Shown here piece by piece: positions 1 to 10,456 of a stretch of 64,000 nucleotides of DNA. The position numbers and the translations under genes are program-made. This DNA comes from Macrobrachium rosenbergii (taxonomy: Eukaryota; Arthropoda; Malacostraca; Decapoda; Palaemonidae), in NCBI RefSeq assembly GCF_040412425.1, contig NC_089753.1, positions 37,465,913 through 37,529,912 on the forward strand, given 5' to 3'. How positions within the stretch are numbered: position 1 is the stretch's first letter; every line of letters starts with the position of its first letter. A model generated the notes under the pieces. The model made no database searches, was not told where the DNA came from, and saw only the letters and a list, made by a program, of their open reading frames with translations.

Positions 1-228
1 ATTTACAGTTGTAGCTGTGGCTGAAGTAAAGAATAATGTGCAGGCCACAAAACATTTTAGAAGAGGCAAAAGCAATATTCGATACCAGTGAACTCACTCC
101 GTCACTTCATTTAATATACTGCGTTTATAAATAAAGTTGCATTTTTAAACTCAGGTTTGATAATTTATGAAAAAATTAAATCTCTGAAATGCATTTCATT
201 TAGCAACTAATTATCATTAATCTTAATA

Positions 229-545
229 CAGTCGACCCCTGCCTATTCGCAGTTCCAGATTCATGGTTTCACCTATTCGCAGATTTCTCCGTGGAACATA
301 CAGAATATACACATTATTCGCAGTGTTTTTCATAAAGAAATATTCACAAATTACTGTATTTTCATATCATTTTTGTGACTAAATGCACTTTTTGTGATAA
401 AATTATTAAATTACTCAGGTATAAGCATTATTACTGGGTTTTTTGGTGTTTTGAACTACTGTATTAAAATAGGGAGTTACACGTGGATTGAGCTATTCGC
501 GGAGGTTAGTAGTACGCATCCCCCGCGAATACTGAGGGTCAACTA
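229..545. mobile_element. TA-flanked miniature DNA element (MITE), family 1
   Basis: A non-coding element of about 317 bp. Its ends are imperfect inverted repeats (CAGTCGACCC at the left; the complement of TAGTTGACCC at the right), and a TA dinucleotide lies on each side, as expected for Tc1/mariner/pogo-type insertion. The interior is rich in ATTCGC motifs. A second copy at 43886-45729 shares both ends and the interior, which defines the family and its boundaries. There is no transposase; it would have been moved by a related autonomous element. Confidence 0.75.
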
Positions 546-899
546 TACAGTGACTTTGCTAATGGATATCTGTTGACTTTGCTAATGGATATCTGTTAGT
601 GTAACAACCTAACTAGGGCCAATAGTCTCTCTCTCTTTCTCACACACACGTGTGCAGGTTTAAAGAAACAAGAGTAGCAGATTTTTAGGTTGTTCATACA
701 TGGAGCAAACCTGGGTCTTAACATTAGGATAGATCTTCTGGCGCCAGCTGGAAACCAGTAAAAAAAAAAATTGTATATGCAAGGAATTGGTGGCTTCTGG
801 CATCTGTCATGAACGAGGTGGGTGACACCACTGACCCAAGCTTGATCTTGTGGTGCCTCAGTTATTCTTCTACCGCCTTTGAGTGAGGGCATCTTGTTC

Positions 900-2450
900 T
901 TTCTTTCCTCCTAAAGCCGGTCTTTTCTTTGCCTGTGTTTTTCTCTTGTGTATTTTAGTGTACAGGTTTGTGTGTTTGTGAGAGTCTTGTGGGTATCATG
1001 GAATCCCAAACCCTTCAGTAAGCTCCAGTTCTGGCTCCCACAAGACTCAGAGGAAGTGTCCTAGTGTAGGAGATTATCCATGTTCGCGTTTCCTAGCCTC
1101 CATGAGTACCGATCCTCATTCAACTTGCAGTAGGTGCAGAGCAAATGTATGAAGTGAAGTTAATCATTACAGTATTCAGAATGTAATTCTTGGTCTCCTG
1201 AGCAATGGAAGAGGTTCACCGAGAAGGGGCGGCATAAGAGGGAGTTGAAGGCGCCATCTTTGGATGGTACCCCTTCTGCCTCGTTGACGGACCAAACTCC
1301 TCTTGATTCTGCCTCTTCGTTGACTAGATCACTTCCAGTTGCTTCAACTTCAATTGATGGTTGTTCCCCTTCCTTTTCTCTCATTGATTTGTTTTGGAAG
1401 TTTTGGGAGTGGGTTCGGGAGATTGTATATCTAATGTTGCCACGTCTCACCCTTTGGGGAAGGGGGGATCGCCATCTTTATCCTTTGTTCCAGTTTCGGA
1501 AGCTCAGAGGACGTCAAGTGTTTGGGCATCGTTAGGCCTCTTAGGTGTACCGACCTTAGATGGTCTTTTGTCCCACTTCCCGCATCCAGGTTCTGACCCC
1601 CCCCCAGGTCTCCACTATATGGGGTCAGGTTCTGCAACATCTAGTAGGACGCCTATGGTACCAACCTCGCATCATTGTGGGTCAACTCTTGTCCTTCCTA
1701 CAGGGTTACCAACAGCCTCCTCACATGATTTGTCTACCCTAGTGATGTCACAACAGGGACCCCTCTATGATGTCACCATGTTCCATCTACTATAGTGATG
1801 TCAAAATTGGGCCCCTATGACGCCATTGGCCTGTTCCGACTGCAGATTCTCTCATTCAAGTGGTGATGGAGAGACTTGATTCTGTTGTTGAAAAGAAGTG
1901 CAGTTGCGCTTGTAAAAAGAGATGTGGCTCTCCTTCTTCTTCATCATCACTGTCACTGTTCTGCTCCTCCTGCATGCTCACCCGTCAAGTGTTGGAGGAT
2001 TAGAGCTTCGTTTCTGATTCTAGAGCCAAGAAAAGAAGGATCATTCCTTCTTCGAGCCAGGACAGTCACATCACAGCATCGGCTCATGGCCGTTGCTCTA
2101 CCACAGATGTTCATTGTTGTAGGGCTACGACTTCTTCGAGCCAGGACAGTTGCATCACAGCATCGGCTCATGGCTGTTGCTCTACCACAGACGTTCATTG
2201 TTGTAGGGCTACGACTATTACGGATGATCGTGTCTCCACCATTGTAGTCCCTGGGTCGACATCAGCACTGCAAAATATATGTGGAATGAACTGGCAAGAC
2301 TTTGTTCACATAGGGCATATTTTAAGGGTGATTTCAGTCATCCGGGATTTTCTGTGGTCCAGCGGTGGCCTGGTCCAAAGGGTGCCGGTTTAAAAACGTC
2401 AGACTGTAATGGCTTTTGCTGACTTAGTGAATAGTGCGAGGCTAGCCTGT
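900..2450 (+). pseudogene. Decayed DIRS-type gag region
   Basis: Broken reading frames on the plus strand resemble the gag of DIRS retrotransposons. Around 1110-1150 there is a cysteine motif of the type DPHSTCSRCRA, comparable with DPHTVCMRCRG in the DIRS element at 52.5-59.1 kb. It is followed by a Ser/Pro-rich stretch and then a Lys/Arg/Ser-rich stretch near 1870-2100. Several stops and frame changes interrupt it, so it is not functional. The match rests on motif layout, not on an alignment. It lies in an intron of the dynein gene. Confidence 0.35.
2047..2214. repeat. 84-bp tandem duplication
   Basis: Two adjacent copies of an 84-bp unit starting CTTCTTCGAGCCAGGACAG, differing at only a few positions. 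The unit lies in the Ser-rich part of the decayed gag-like region, so it is probably a local slippage or unequal-exchange product within the old element. Confidence 0.85.
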
Positions 2451-2659
2451 CATATCTTTTCTTTTTCCCTCTCTGTGTTAGCTTTCATTTGTAATGCTAT
2501 AATTTTATGTCTATTAAAGATATATTACACTCCAACCATTGTAGTCAAGGCCAAAGCATCTGCTCTTGGATCTAAGCAATGTCTAGCATAAATAGTTCCT
2601 GTAAATTACAGGACTTTCTTTGCATACAGTCAATAGACACTAACTTAACAGTAATGTAC

Positions 2660-3325
2660 AATCGCTAAGCACTAACACTCACACTCACTAAAAACATACA
2701 CTTACTATACACTCACACTCAGTATCACTAAACACTCACTGAATACTGTACTCAACACTCACTAGGCACTCACTTTATACTAAACGCTCACTAAATACTC
2801 ATTGTATCCTAAACACTCCCTGTACCCTGAACACTCGGTAAACATTCACCAATCAATCACTTAATCCTAAACATTCACTAAGCACTCACTATACACTAAA
2901 CATTCACTAAACACTAAATACTCACTAAACCCTAAATGCTCATTAAACCTCTAAACACTCATTAAACAGTAACTGAACCTTCACTAATCACTCATGAAAC
3001 TCACTAAACACTTACACAGTAAACATTCACTAAACCCTAAGCACTTACTAAACATTCACTAAGCCCTTAACACTCACTTCACACTAAACATTCACTTCAT
3101 ACTAAACATTCACTAAACCCTAACCACTCACTACACACTAAACATTCACTAAACACTAACATTCACTAAACCCTAAACACATACACACTAAACATTCAGC
3201 AAACCCTAAACACTCACTACACTACAAACATTCACCAAACACTAACATTCACTAAACCCTAAACACTTTATGAGCACTCATGAACATTCACTATACAATT
3301 ACTCATTAAACATTCAAGACAAAAC
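2660..3325. repeat. Degenerate CACTAAA-type satellite
   Basis: About 660 bp of imperfect short repeats built from CACTAAA, CATTCACTAAA and CCCTAAACACTCA variants. Period and phase drift along the array. Some units contain CCCTAA, which looks telomere-like by chance; arthropod telomeres are normally TTAGG, and there is no regular TTAGG run here. No gene is visible in this stretch. Confidence 0.85.
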
Positions 3326-3802
3326 AAAATTCACAATCACACTAAGCCCCTGTTCATTTTGCATGGTTACCAGACCTTTAAAGATGGTTGCAAGGCTCTG
3401 CAGCGCCACTCTGGTGGAAGACCACCGAACTACATAGTACTGGTATACAGATAGCATCTCAGCATCTCCAGATATACACCCTCTATTGTATAGAGGTAAT
3501 AGGATAAGGGTCTGGAGAAAGACCCAAAATATCATGGAAAAAAGGGATGAATGAAGATTTATACTTATGAGTTTCGACAAGACAGAAGTGGTGATTATTC
3601 TTTTCACATCCACTAAAGGGAAAAGCTTACATAACATTTTTTTTTTATGTAAAGCAGCATCATTTTTCAGTGGTTAATTTAACAATGCTTTTATGTATGA
3701 AATATTGCACCAGACATGAAGAGCACAAACAAATTTTGTCAGAGCTGCATTTAGTTGCACTTATTGCTGCAATAAAACCATTAATATTATCCTCTTTTTC
3801 AG

Positions 3803-4004
3803 GGAATACGGAACATCAATGGACAACTTGGAATTTATTACATCATGGTCTCGAGGGGGTATTCCTAATGCCAAAGTTGCAGTGAAGTGGTCTGGCTTGC
3901 AAATGGAAGGGGCTAGCTTTGATGGATCTCGCTTGATGCATAACTCACATGACTCACCAAGCATTGCAGTTGCCCCTCTGTGTATAATAGCTTGGATGCC
4001 TAAG
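3803..4004 (+). CDS. DYNC2H1: Cytoplasmic dynein-2 heavy chain, penultimate coding exon
   Basis: Internal exon of the heavy chain that powers retrograde intraflagellar transport in cilia. The acceptor is a clean pyrimidine tract ending TTTTTCAG and the donor is AAG/GTAAGA. The first base completes a codon from the exon upstream, and the exon ends on a whole codon (phase 0). The peptide contains MDNLEFITSW and ASFDGSRL...HDSPS...AWMP, which follows the C-terminal domain of DYNC2H1 (in human SLKFVASW ... CSFDGNRL...HDSPS...AWIP). The axonemal and cytoplasmic dynein-1 heavy chains differ in this segment. Upstream exons are not recognisable between 1 and 3802 and should lie left of the window. 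Confidence 0.92.
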
Positions 4005-4889
4005 GTAAGACTGCTCATATAATGTAAAATTTACAACTTGGGAGTATAATTTTATGTTTAATTTACCTTACTTAGCTTCCAGACATACATGCAATAATGA
4101 TACTAATCAGTTAATAATATCATTCTCAAACAAAATTAAATTGATAAGTAAAATATAATCTTCCCCCTTTTTTCCCTCAATTTTTTTTTTCTCTTGATTT
4201 TTTTTTCTAATTTCCCCCCTTTTTTATTATTTATTTATTTATTTAACTACTTAATTTTTTATGTACTCTTTCCCCCCTTTTTTTCCCAGCCCGAGAAGAA
4301 CCCTAAAAGAGTTGTCTGGTTAAACAAATCATTTATAACTAACTAACGCCCAGTTATATAACATGCAAAGGAAAACCATGGCCTTTGTGTTCATGTCTTT
4401 TTGTCTGCAAATGTTCTATTATAGTTTTTATGTTAATTTCATCTTGTGAACATTGCAGTCCTGGGGTAGAAAGTCACCTAAGAAATGCCATAATCCCAGT
4501 TGCCTACTAAGCAGGGGAAACCATAGCTTCTGAAACCTCCTACCAATTGTGAAAAAGTGGTCAGAGTAGTAGGACGCTGGGCTAGAGTGCCCTTTCTCAA
4601 GGAAAAAGAGGGTATTTGAATGCTTCAGAGAACCATGACATCTCCAGTAAGAGACTTCATGTCAGAAGGCAGTTTAGTTCTGGCTGTTACAATTAAAGAG
4701 TTCAAGGACTAAACTTTACCATGGCCTCTTTCCCCTTTGTTAAAGGAGAGGGGATGCTTCCCTATCAAAGGTAAAGAACAAATACCCAAAGTTTACTTGA
4801 CGGTAACTCGTCTGACTCCAGCATGTACTTTGGCTTGATTCAGCAGAGCAACATCACTAACATAGTCTTGGAGGGAGGGAATCGTAAAT

Positions 4890-5900
4890 CTCTTAAGAAC
4901 TGCTTGTCAGGGATAGACGAATCTGGAGTTTTCACAAACTCAGGTATGAAGAAATGCCAGACAAGAAAGGACAGGCTATACTCTACGCCCCTACCGTTTT
5001 TGCTGAGATAAATGCTTGAAGGCCATCCTGGTTAGACCTGTAAGCACCAGGGACACATCCCACTTGGGGGGCCAAAGTTCAGGGAGTTGGGGAGGTGTTG
5101 TTTACAACTCTTCATTAGCATAGACAACTCCACCTAAGAGGATCCTGTCTCAGCAAAGGTAGAGGAACTGCTGAATGGAGAGGTACCCCTTCTACACCAA
5201 TTGCAGAAGACAACCCACTTTCTCTGGTACACATTTGCAGAGGAATGCCCAAGGTACTCAGACATCTCCCTTGCAGCCCCGTGGGGAAAGCCCCTCCCTT
5301 GCATGAGACACTAGATAACCCTCACACATGAAGGTGCTGGGAGTGTATTGCCTGGTGGTACCACTAAATGTGTGGCTCTCACAGACAGGTGGGCCAAAGG
5401 GGCAGCTCTCTCAGCGCCTCAACCAGAAGATACAGTGTATCGAGGTACTGCTCAGCACGTGGCCAATGAGAAGCCACGAGAGTCAGCTGAAGACAGGGGT
5501 GACAAACACCCAATTTATCACCCTGCAGAGTAATTTGAAAGATGGTAACACATACATGTCCAGGTTGTCTCAGGGGTGTTGGAAAGCTTCTTCCATCACT
5601 GCCAAGGATCCAGAGCTATGAAGGTAAAGGCAGGATGCTTCCTATTCAAACTAGTTGTGGATAAGTCAAGCATAGGAGACTTTAATAACTTGAGCAATTC
5701 CACTGCCTGAGGGTATAGGGACCATTCTATCCTCACTACCTGAAGTGCGTGACTTAGTTGATCTGCAGTCACATTCTGCCTGCCCAGAATGTATATCACA
5801 GACAACTCGATGGCATGAGACAAAACACACACACACACACTCGGCCATCTGCACTGTCCACTGACACAGGTTCAGAGACAATGTCCCCGTTAGTTGATGT
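4890..5900 (-). pseudogene. DIRS retrotransposon relic: RNase H tail and tyrosine recombinase
   Basis: On the minus strand, 5596-5860 encodes a stretch with ILGRQNVTADQLSHALQVV and IEWSLYPQAVELL, which follows the RNase H tail of DIRS polyproteins (compare RFVAGVENVRADLLSRQHQL and TEWTLNAEV in the element at 52.5 kb). Further along the same strand, about 5270-4900, frame-broken peptides such as KWVVFCNWCRR and PPSGMCPWCLQV correspond to the N-terminal part of the DIRS tyrosine recombinase. Stops and shifts are frequent. The RT part of the same element lies at 8.17-9.07 kb, beyond the LINE insertion. Confidence 0.6.
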
Positions 5901-6018
5901 ATGCTATGATGGTTGTGTTGTTGCTCATCAACACTACCAAGTAACCTGACAGCTGTTTCTGAAATGCTTGCAACCTAGCCACACTGCCTGCATTTCCACA
6001 ACATTGATGTGCAGATCA

Positions 6019-8058
6019 TGCAAGAAAATAATGAGTTTGAACCATTCACTGTTGAAGAACTCCAATAAGCCATGAAACACCTTAAACCTAGAAAAGCTTC
6101 TAGGTTGGATGACATTACATCTGAGATAATGCTGCACTTTGGCAGCAAGACTAAATCATGGGTAGTGGCACTTCTTAACAACTATGCAAAAACATTCCAG
6201 ATCCCAAAACTATGGAGAAGAGCTAAAGTTGTGGCCTTACTAAAACCTGGCAAAGACCCAAAGATCCTAAGAGCTATTGGCCAATATCTCTTCTCTGCAT
6301 CTTATACAAACTGTATGGACGAATGATAATGGCCCGCATATCTCCCACAGTCGAAGAACAACTGACACCAGACCAGGCTGGCTTCAGGGCAGGAAGATCT
6401 TGCTGCCCACAGGTACTTAGTCTCACTCAGTATATTGACGATTGCTTTGAGCTTGGGAAGATCACAGGGGCAGTGTTTGTTGACCTGACAGCAGCCTATG
6501 ACACCGTGAACCACAGGTTGCTTCTTTTGAAACTTGCCAAAGTTATTCGCAACTCGAGCATTGTACATATCATCCAGTCACTGCTGAGTAACAGGCTTTT
6601 CTTTGTCGAAATGGACGGCAGGAGAAGCAGATGGCGAAAACAGAAAAACGACCTCCCACAAGGGTCTGTGTTGGCCCCCATGCTTTTCAGCATCTATACC
6701 AACGATCAACCACAGTTTAGTGATATCCGTAGATTTACATATGCAGATGATCTGTGCCTAGCCATCTAATCAGATTCATTTACTATCATTGAAAGCAAAT
6801 TATCAGATGCTTTGAAAGATCTTAGTGAATACTACAAGCAAAACTTCCTAAATGCCAACCTAGACAAAACAGGTACAGGCAGTCCCCGGTTATCGGTGGC
6901 CTCGGTTATCGGTGATCCGGTTTTACGGCGCTTGTCTAGTGACGACGATAACCAGATTTTCGACACAGATTCCTGGTTATCGGCCCCGATCTCTGGTTAT
7001 TGGCACTGATCCCCAGTTATCAGTGCCAATAACCAGATACCGGCGCCAATAACCGAGGATCAGGCTCATTATCGTCGATTTTCAGCTGTCGGAGATTTTC
7101 GGTTATCGTCACGCTGTCAGGAACAGAACCCCGCCGATAACTGGGAACTGCCTGTATGTGCTTTCCATCTTAAAATTTTAACTACCAGTCAAATAGGGAG
7201 TTGAACATCTCATGGAATGATAAGAAACTGAAGAATGATAGCTTCCCTGTCTATTTAGGCATTACATTAGACCGAACACTATCTTTTAGGGAGCATGTAT
7301 GGAAAGTAAAGGAGAAGGTAGCTACCAGGAATAACCTCCTTAGCAAACTTGCCAATTCAAATTGGGGAACAAATCTTCAAACCCTAAGACAGACAGCTCT
7401 GGCACTCAACTACTCCACTGCCGAATACTGCTCACCAGTCTGGAAAAGGTCATGTCATTCCTATAAAGTTGATGCCGAACTCAATCAAGCATGTTGCATA
7501 ATTACTGGTGCCTTAAGACCATCACCCCTTCCAGTACTCTATAGATTGGCAGGCATTGCACCACCGAACATCTGCCGAACAGCCCATTCAAAGACCCAAA
7601 AATATAAACGAGAATGATGAAAGGCACCTGCTCTATGATCACCAGGTGGTTAGAGAAAGATTCAAATCCCACAAGAACTTCATTACCACCACCAGCCTCG
7701 ACCTCAGGGAGACAGCAACTTACCGCCTACAATGCTAGAGAGAAACTGACTACTGCCCACTGGGTGAAGCCATCCAGAGCCCATGTGAGTCTCTTCCCCA
7801 TAGAACAAACCTCTGTAGAAAGGATTGGGTAACTCTTAATCGAGCAAGAGCTAGAGTTGGAAGGACTGGAGACAATCTTCATAAGTGGGGTCTTGCTCCT
7901 TCTGCAGGGTGCCCATGTGGTCATCCCATCCCGACAATGGATCACATACTTAGTGGGTGTGAACATGGGCCAATCTGTACAGATTTGGACCTCTACGAAT
8001 GCAATCAGGCTGCTATGCAGTGGATACAGTGTTGGCGTGATAAGATATGATGATGATG
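6019..8058 (+). pseudogene. Non-LTR retrotransposon (jockey-like LINE) reverse transcriptase relic
   Basis: The plus strand encodes most of a non-LTR reverse transcriptase in broken frames. It begins near FEPFTVEELQ and continues through LTPDQAGFRAGRSC, VFVDLTAAYDTVNHRLL, LPQGSVLAPMLFSIYTND and FTYADDLCLAI (the catalytic ADD). The thumb/C-terminal part is VYLGITLDRTLSF...YSTAEYCSPVW...LYRLAGIAPP. It ends near a CWRDKI motif followed by a short TGATGATG tail. The 5' part (endonuclease) is missing, as in a 5'-truncated LINE copy. There are stops and frameshifts around 6320, 6770, 7160 and 7616, so it is dead. Confidence 0.88.
6876..7154. mobile_element. TA-flanked MITE, family 2, inserted in the LINE
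   Basis: A 279-bp element with inverted ends CAGGCAGTCCCCGGTTAT and the complement of AACTGGGAACTGCCTG, flanked by TA on both sides. The interior is made of repeated CGGTTATCGGCGCC-like blocks, so it is strongly self-complementary. It splits the LINE reading frame after NANLDKT. Two further copies, nested in each other, lie at 30381-30861. Confidence 0.85.
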
Positions 8059-8170
8059 TGCATCCTGTGACCACAGATCTGAAACAAATATTCCTCACAG
8101 GTGTACATCCCACCCCTCTGACTCGGGATGAGACAGGAGGGAGGATCCTAAGAGGTACTCCAGTATCGCT

Positions 8171-9070
8171 TCAGATGCCAATAAAGCAAACATGTGGCAT
8201 CACCCATGAGGCACAACCTCCTCTAGGGAGGACAGGTGACCCACGACCACCTGCCAGAGATAACCAGGTTGTTCCCATTGAAACGGAAACTGCACCCTTA
8301 TCTTCCTGAGATTGCTTGCACAAGTCTGTTGGGGTAGGCTCTCCGCTGTCGAGTCTATCGGCATTCCAAGGTATTTTGCTTGCTGCTTGGGTTTGAGACT
8401 TGACTTCTCGCAGTTTATCACAATCCACAACTTGTGACAAAATGTAGTAGAAGACAATCTCTGTTCTACTGGAATTGTGCCCTTTGCCAGTCATTCAGGT
8501 ATTGCAAATACTTACTAAATGAGCCCAAGCCCACTGAATGAGTTTGTCCTGCATACACAGTTTCAGATAGAAAGCGCATGTTCTGTTTTGAAATCCATTG
8601 GAGAGTGTGACTTCATGGCTTCCATGGACCTGAAAGATGTGTGCTTTAAAGTACCCATTCATCAGAGTTCTTGAAGTACCTCCACTTCGTCTGCAGTGGG
8701 ATCTTTTACCAGTTCAAAGTGCTGTGCTTTGGGCTGTTGCCAGTCCAAAGCATAGCACTTTGAACTAGTAAATGGTCCTGCTGAAGACAAAGCAGAGATA
8801 CTTCTTTGAGTACTGATGAATAGGTATTTGAAAGTACACATCTTAAAGGTCTATCAAAAGCATGAAGTTGCCATCTTTGATGAATTCCAAATTGGTCTGT
8901 GCTCTTTCCATTTTGAACCAAATCTGAAGGGCAAACTTGCTCAGTGGGGAGAAGTCAATGACCAGTCACCTTCTTTACTAGGAATATGTGACTAGAACCC
9001 CCATGACTGGTCCTTTGTGGCTTCTATTACACCTTTTTCCATCATCAATTCCGCCTTCAGAGCACATTGA
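8171..9070 (-). pseudogene. DIRS retrotransposon relic: reverse transcriptase
   Basis: Minus-strand peptides at about 8880-8720 read LLIDL, DVYFQIPIHQYSKKYL and FKVLCFGL with two in-frame stops; this is the RT core seen in DIRS elements (compare SLDLQGAYFHVPIHPQSRKFL and RALCFGL in the 52.5-kb copy). At 8480-8171 the same strand gives VINCEKSSLKP, YLGMPIDSTA and LSSLEEVVPHG, the RT end that follows the YLDD motif. The segment between them, which should include YLDD, has been replaced by an inverted RT fragment (8560-8755). This is the upstream part of the relic at 4.89-5.9 kb. Confidence 0.65.
8560..8772 (+). pseudogene. Inverted DIRS RT fragment forming a hairpin
   Basis: The plus strand at about 8600-8750 encodes MASMDLKDVCFKVPIHQ...KYLHF and YQFKVLCFGL. 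It is a second copy of the DIRS RT core, in opposite orientation to the surrounding relic. It meets the minus-strand copy at the homologous FKVLCFGL codons, so 8705-8732 and 8745-8772 form an inverted repeat of 28 bp with two mismatches and a 12-bp loop. Confidence 0.6.
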
Positions 9071-9470
9071 AAGGAAAATGACAATGCATGATAATTTATA
9101 AAAAGTGAAAAATGCCATCCTGTAAAAAGCTCAACAATCTGGGTTACAATATGCTCACAAACATAGACAAATGAAGCATGCTTCTCAAATGAGAGGTAGG
9201 ACCTATGGATCTGTGAACATTGGTGCATTACGCATGACAATTTTTCCTTCCTTTGGAAAATTTATTTCTGGGACTTTTCATGAGAAACATAATGGGCAGT
9301 GAAAGTATGAGAAACAAATTGGGCACTAAAAGTATGACAAATAAAATGGGCACTATGAAATAAGGTTTTGAGCTTGCAGTTTGCCTAAACTGAAGGGCAG
9401 GCTTCAGAATTTAGTTTTCCTGAAGTCTTTTCCACTATCTAAAGTATTGTATGTTATTTGTACATTGCAG

Positions 9471-9626
9471 GACCTACAAACTCGAGTGTATCATGAAGAC
9501 CTGTTATCTCTTCCTGTATATTCTTCATCAAACAGAGAGAAAGTTGTTGTCAGCGTAGACGTGCCGTGTTCGTTACCCCACCATGAGTGGAGACAGGCTG
9601 GCCTTGCATTCTTTTTGAGCACATAA
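9471..9626 (+). CDS. DYNC2H1: Cytoplasmic dynein-2 heavy chain, terminal coding exon
   Basis: Last exon of the ciliary retrograde motor heavy chain. The acceptor is TTTGTACATTGCAG; the exon starts in phase 0, matching the donor at 4004, and ends at TAA (9624-9626), giving 51 residues. The peptide has LLSLPVYSSSNREKVV, SVDVPC and AGLAFFLST at the C-terminus, matching the DYNC2H1 end (human ISLPVYTSAERDRVV...IDVPC...ALFLKNQ). The longer open frame starting at 9381 is only intron read-through. Confidence 0.92.
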   Translation, partial: DLQTRVYHEDLLSLPVYSSSNREKVVVSVDVPCSLPHHEWRQAGLAFFLST

Positions 9627-9865
9627 GAATGTTTCTTCAACAGATCTTATGTAAAACTGTCAAATAGCTATTCCAGTACAGCAAGGAAATTTAACAGAGT
9701 GCTGCTGAAACGATGAATTCCAATTATCTCATTTATTGAGCAGTACACGTACTGTATTTGAACTTTTCTTCCTAAAAATGTAGTCACTCTAGTTTCAGTG
9801 TTTCCTTAGTTGGAAGATGTATTTTGAGAGCATTAATGTTCAAAGTTTAATTCTAGGAAAGTTTA

Positions 9866-9887
9866 AATAAAAGATTATCTGAATAAA
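9866..9887 (+). promoter_or_regulatory. Poly(A) signals of DYNC2H1
   Basis: Two AATAAA hexamers (9866-9871 and 9882-9887), about 240 bases after the stop codon. They are the first good signals downstream and probably set the transcript end. Confidence 0.6.
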
Positions 9888-10125
9888 AGTTAACTTTTCT
9901 TTAAATTCAAGTATGAGTAAATGTCAAGTTGTAATAAGTTTTAGTGCAATCTGAAGAACAGTTCATACCACAGTACTCAGTAATTAATGGTAACCTATAT
10001 ATGCTTAAGTAGAAATAAAATATTGTAGCCACATCCTGTGATAAAAGGACACAATTGGTCATTAAATAACGTGCGACTATATTTTAGCAGAAAAAAATTT
10101 TTTGACACAATTGGTCATTAAATAA

Positions 10126-10456
10126 CATATGTGACTATAACAAAAACTTCTTTCAGTTTTCTCCTGAAGATGGAAAGAGAAACCCACAAGATTCTTGTGT
10201 TTAACTTGTTTACTGGTAAATATTTACATATTACTTTGAACTCGAGCACTTTCAGGTCCTAACTGTGACCCTTTTTCAAGAGATGAGGTAGTCAGGCTGG
10301 TTCAAGGCCTTGAACCAGCCTGACTACCTCATCTCTTGAAAAAGGGTCACAGTTAGGACCTGAAAGTGCTCGAGATCAAAGTAATATGTAAATATTTACC
10401 AGTAAACAAGTTATACACAAGAATCTTGTGGGTTTCTCTTTCCATATGTGACTATA
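10126..10456. mobile_element. Palindromic insertion with 14-bp target duplication
   Basis: Two arms of 136 bp (10172-10307 and 10308-10443) are inverted copies with only a few mismatches and no spacer; the centre is TCAAGGCCTTGA. The whole insert (10140-10442) is flanked by the 14-bp direct repeat CATATGTGACTATA (10126-10139 and 10443-10456), the mark of an integration event. It carries no open frame. A target duplication of this length is typical of target-primed retroposition. The 32 bases before the left arm have no partner on the right. Confidence 0.85.

Larger units (their letters stand above)
4005..9470 (+). other. Last intron of DYNC2H1, filled with transposon relics
   Basis: GT-AG intron of 5466 bp between the two dynein exons. 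It contains a pyrimidine-rich stretch at about 4156-4292, then a decayed minus-strand DIRS element (about 4.9-9.2 kb). That element is interrupted by a plus-strand LINE relic (6019-8058), which is in turn interrupted by a small TA element (6876-7154). I see no host exon inside it. Confidence 0.8.
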
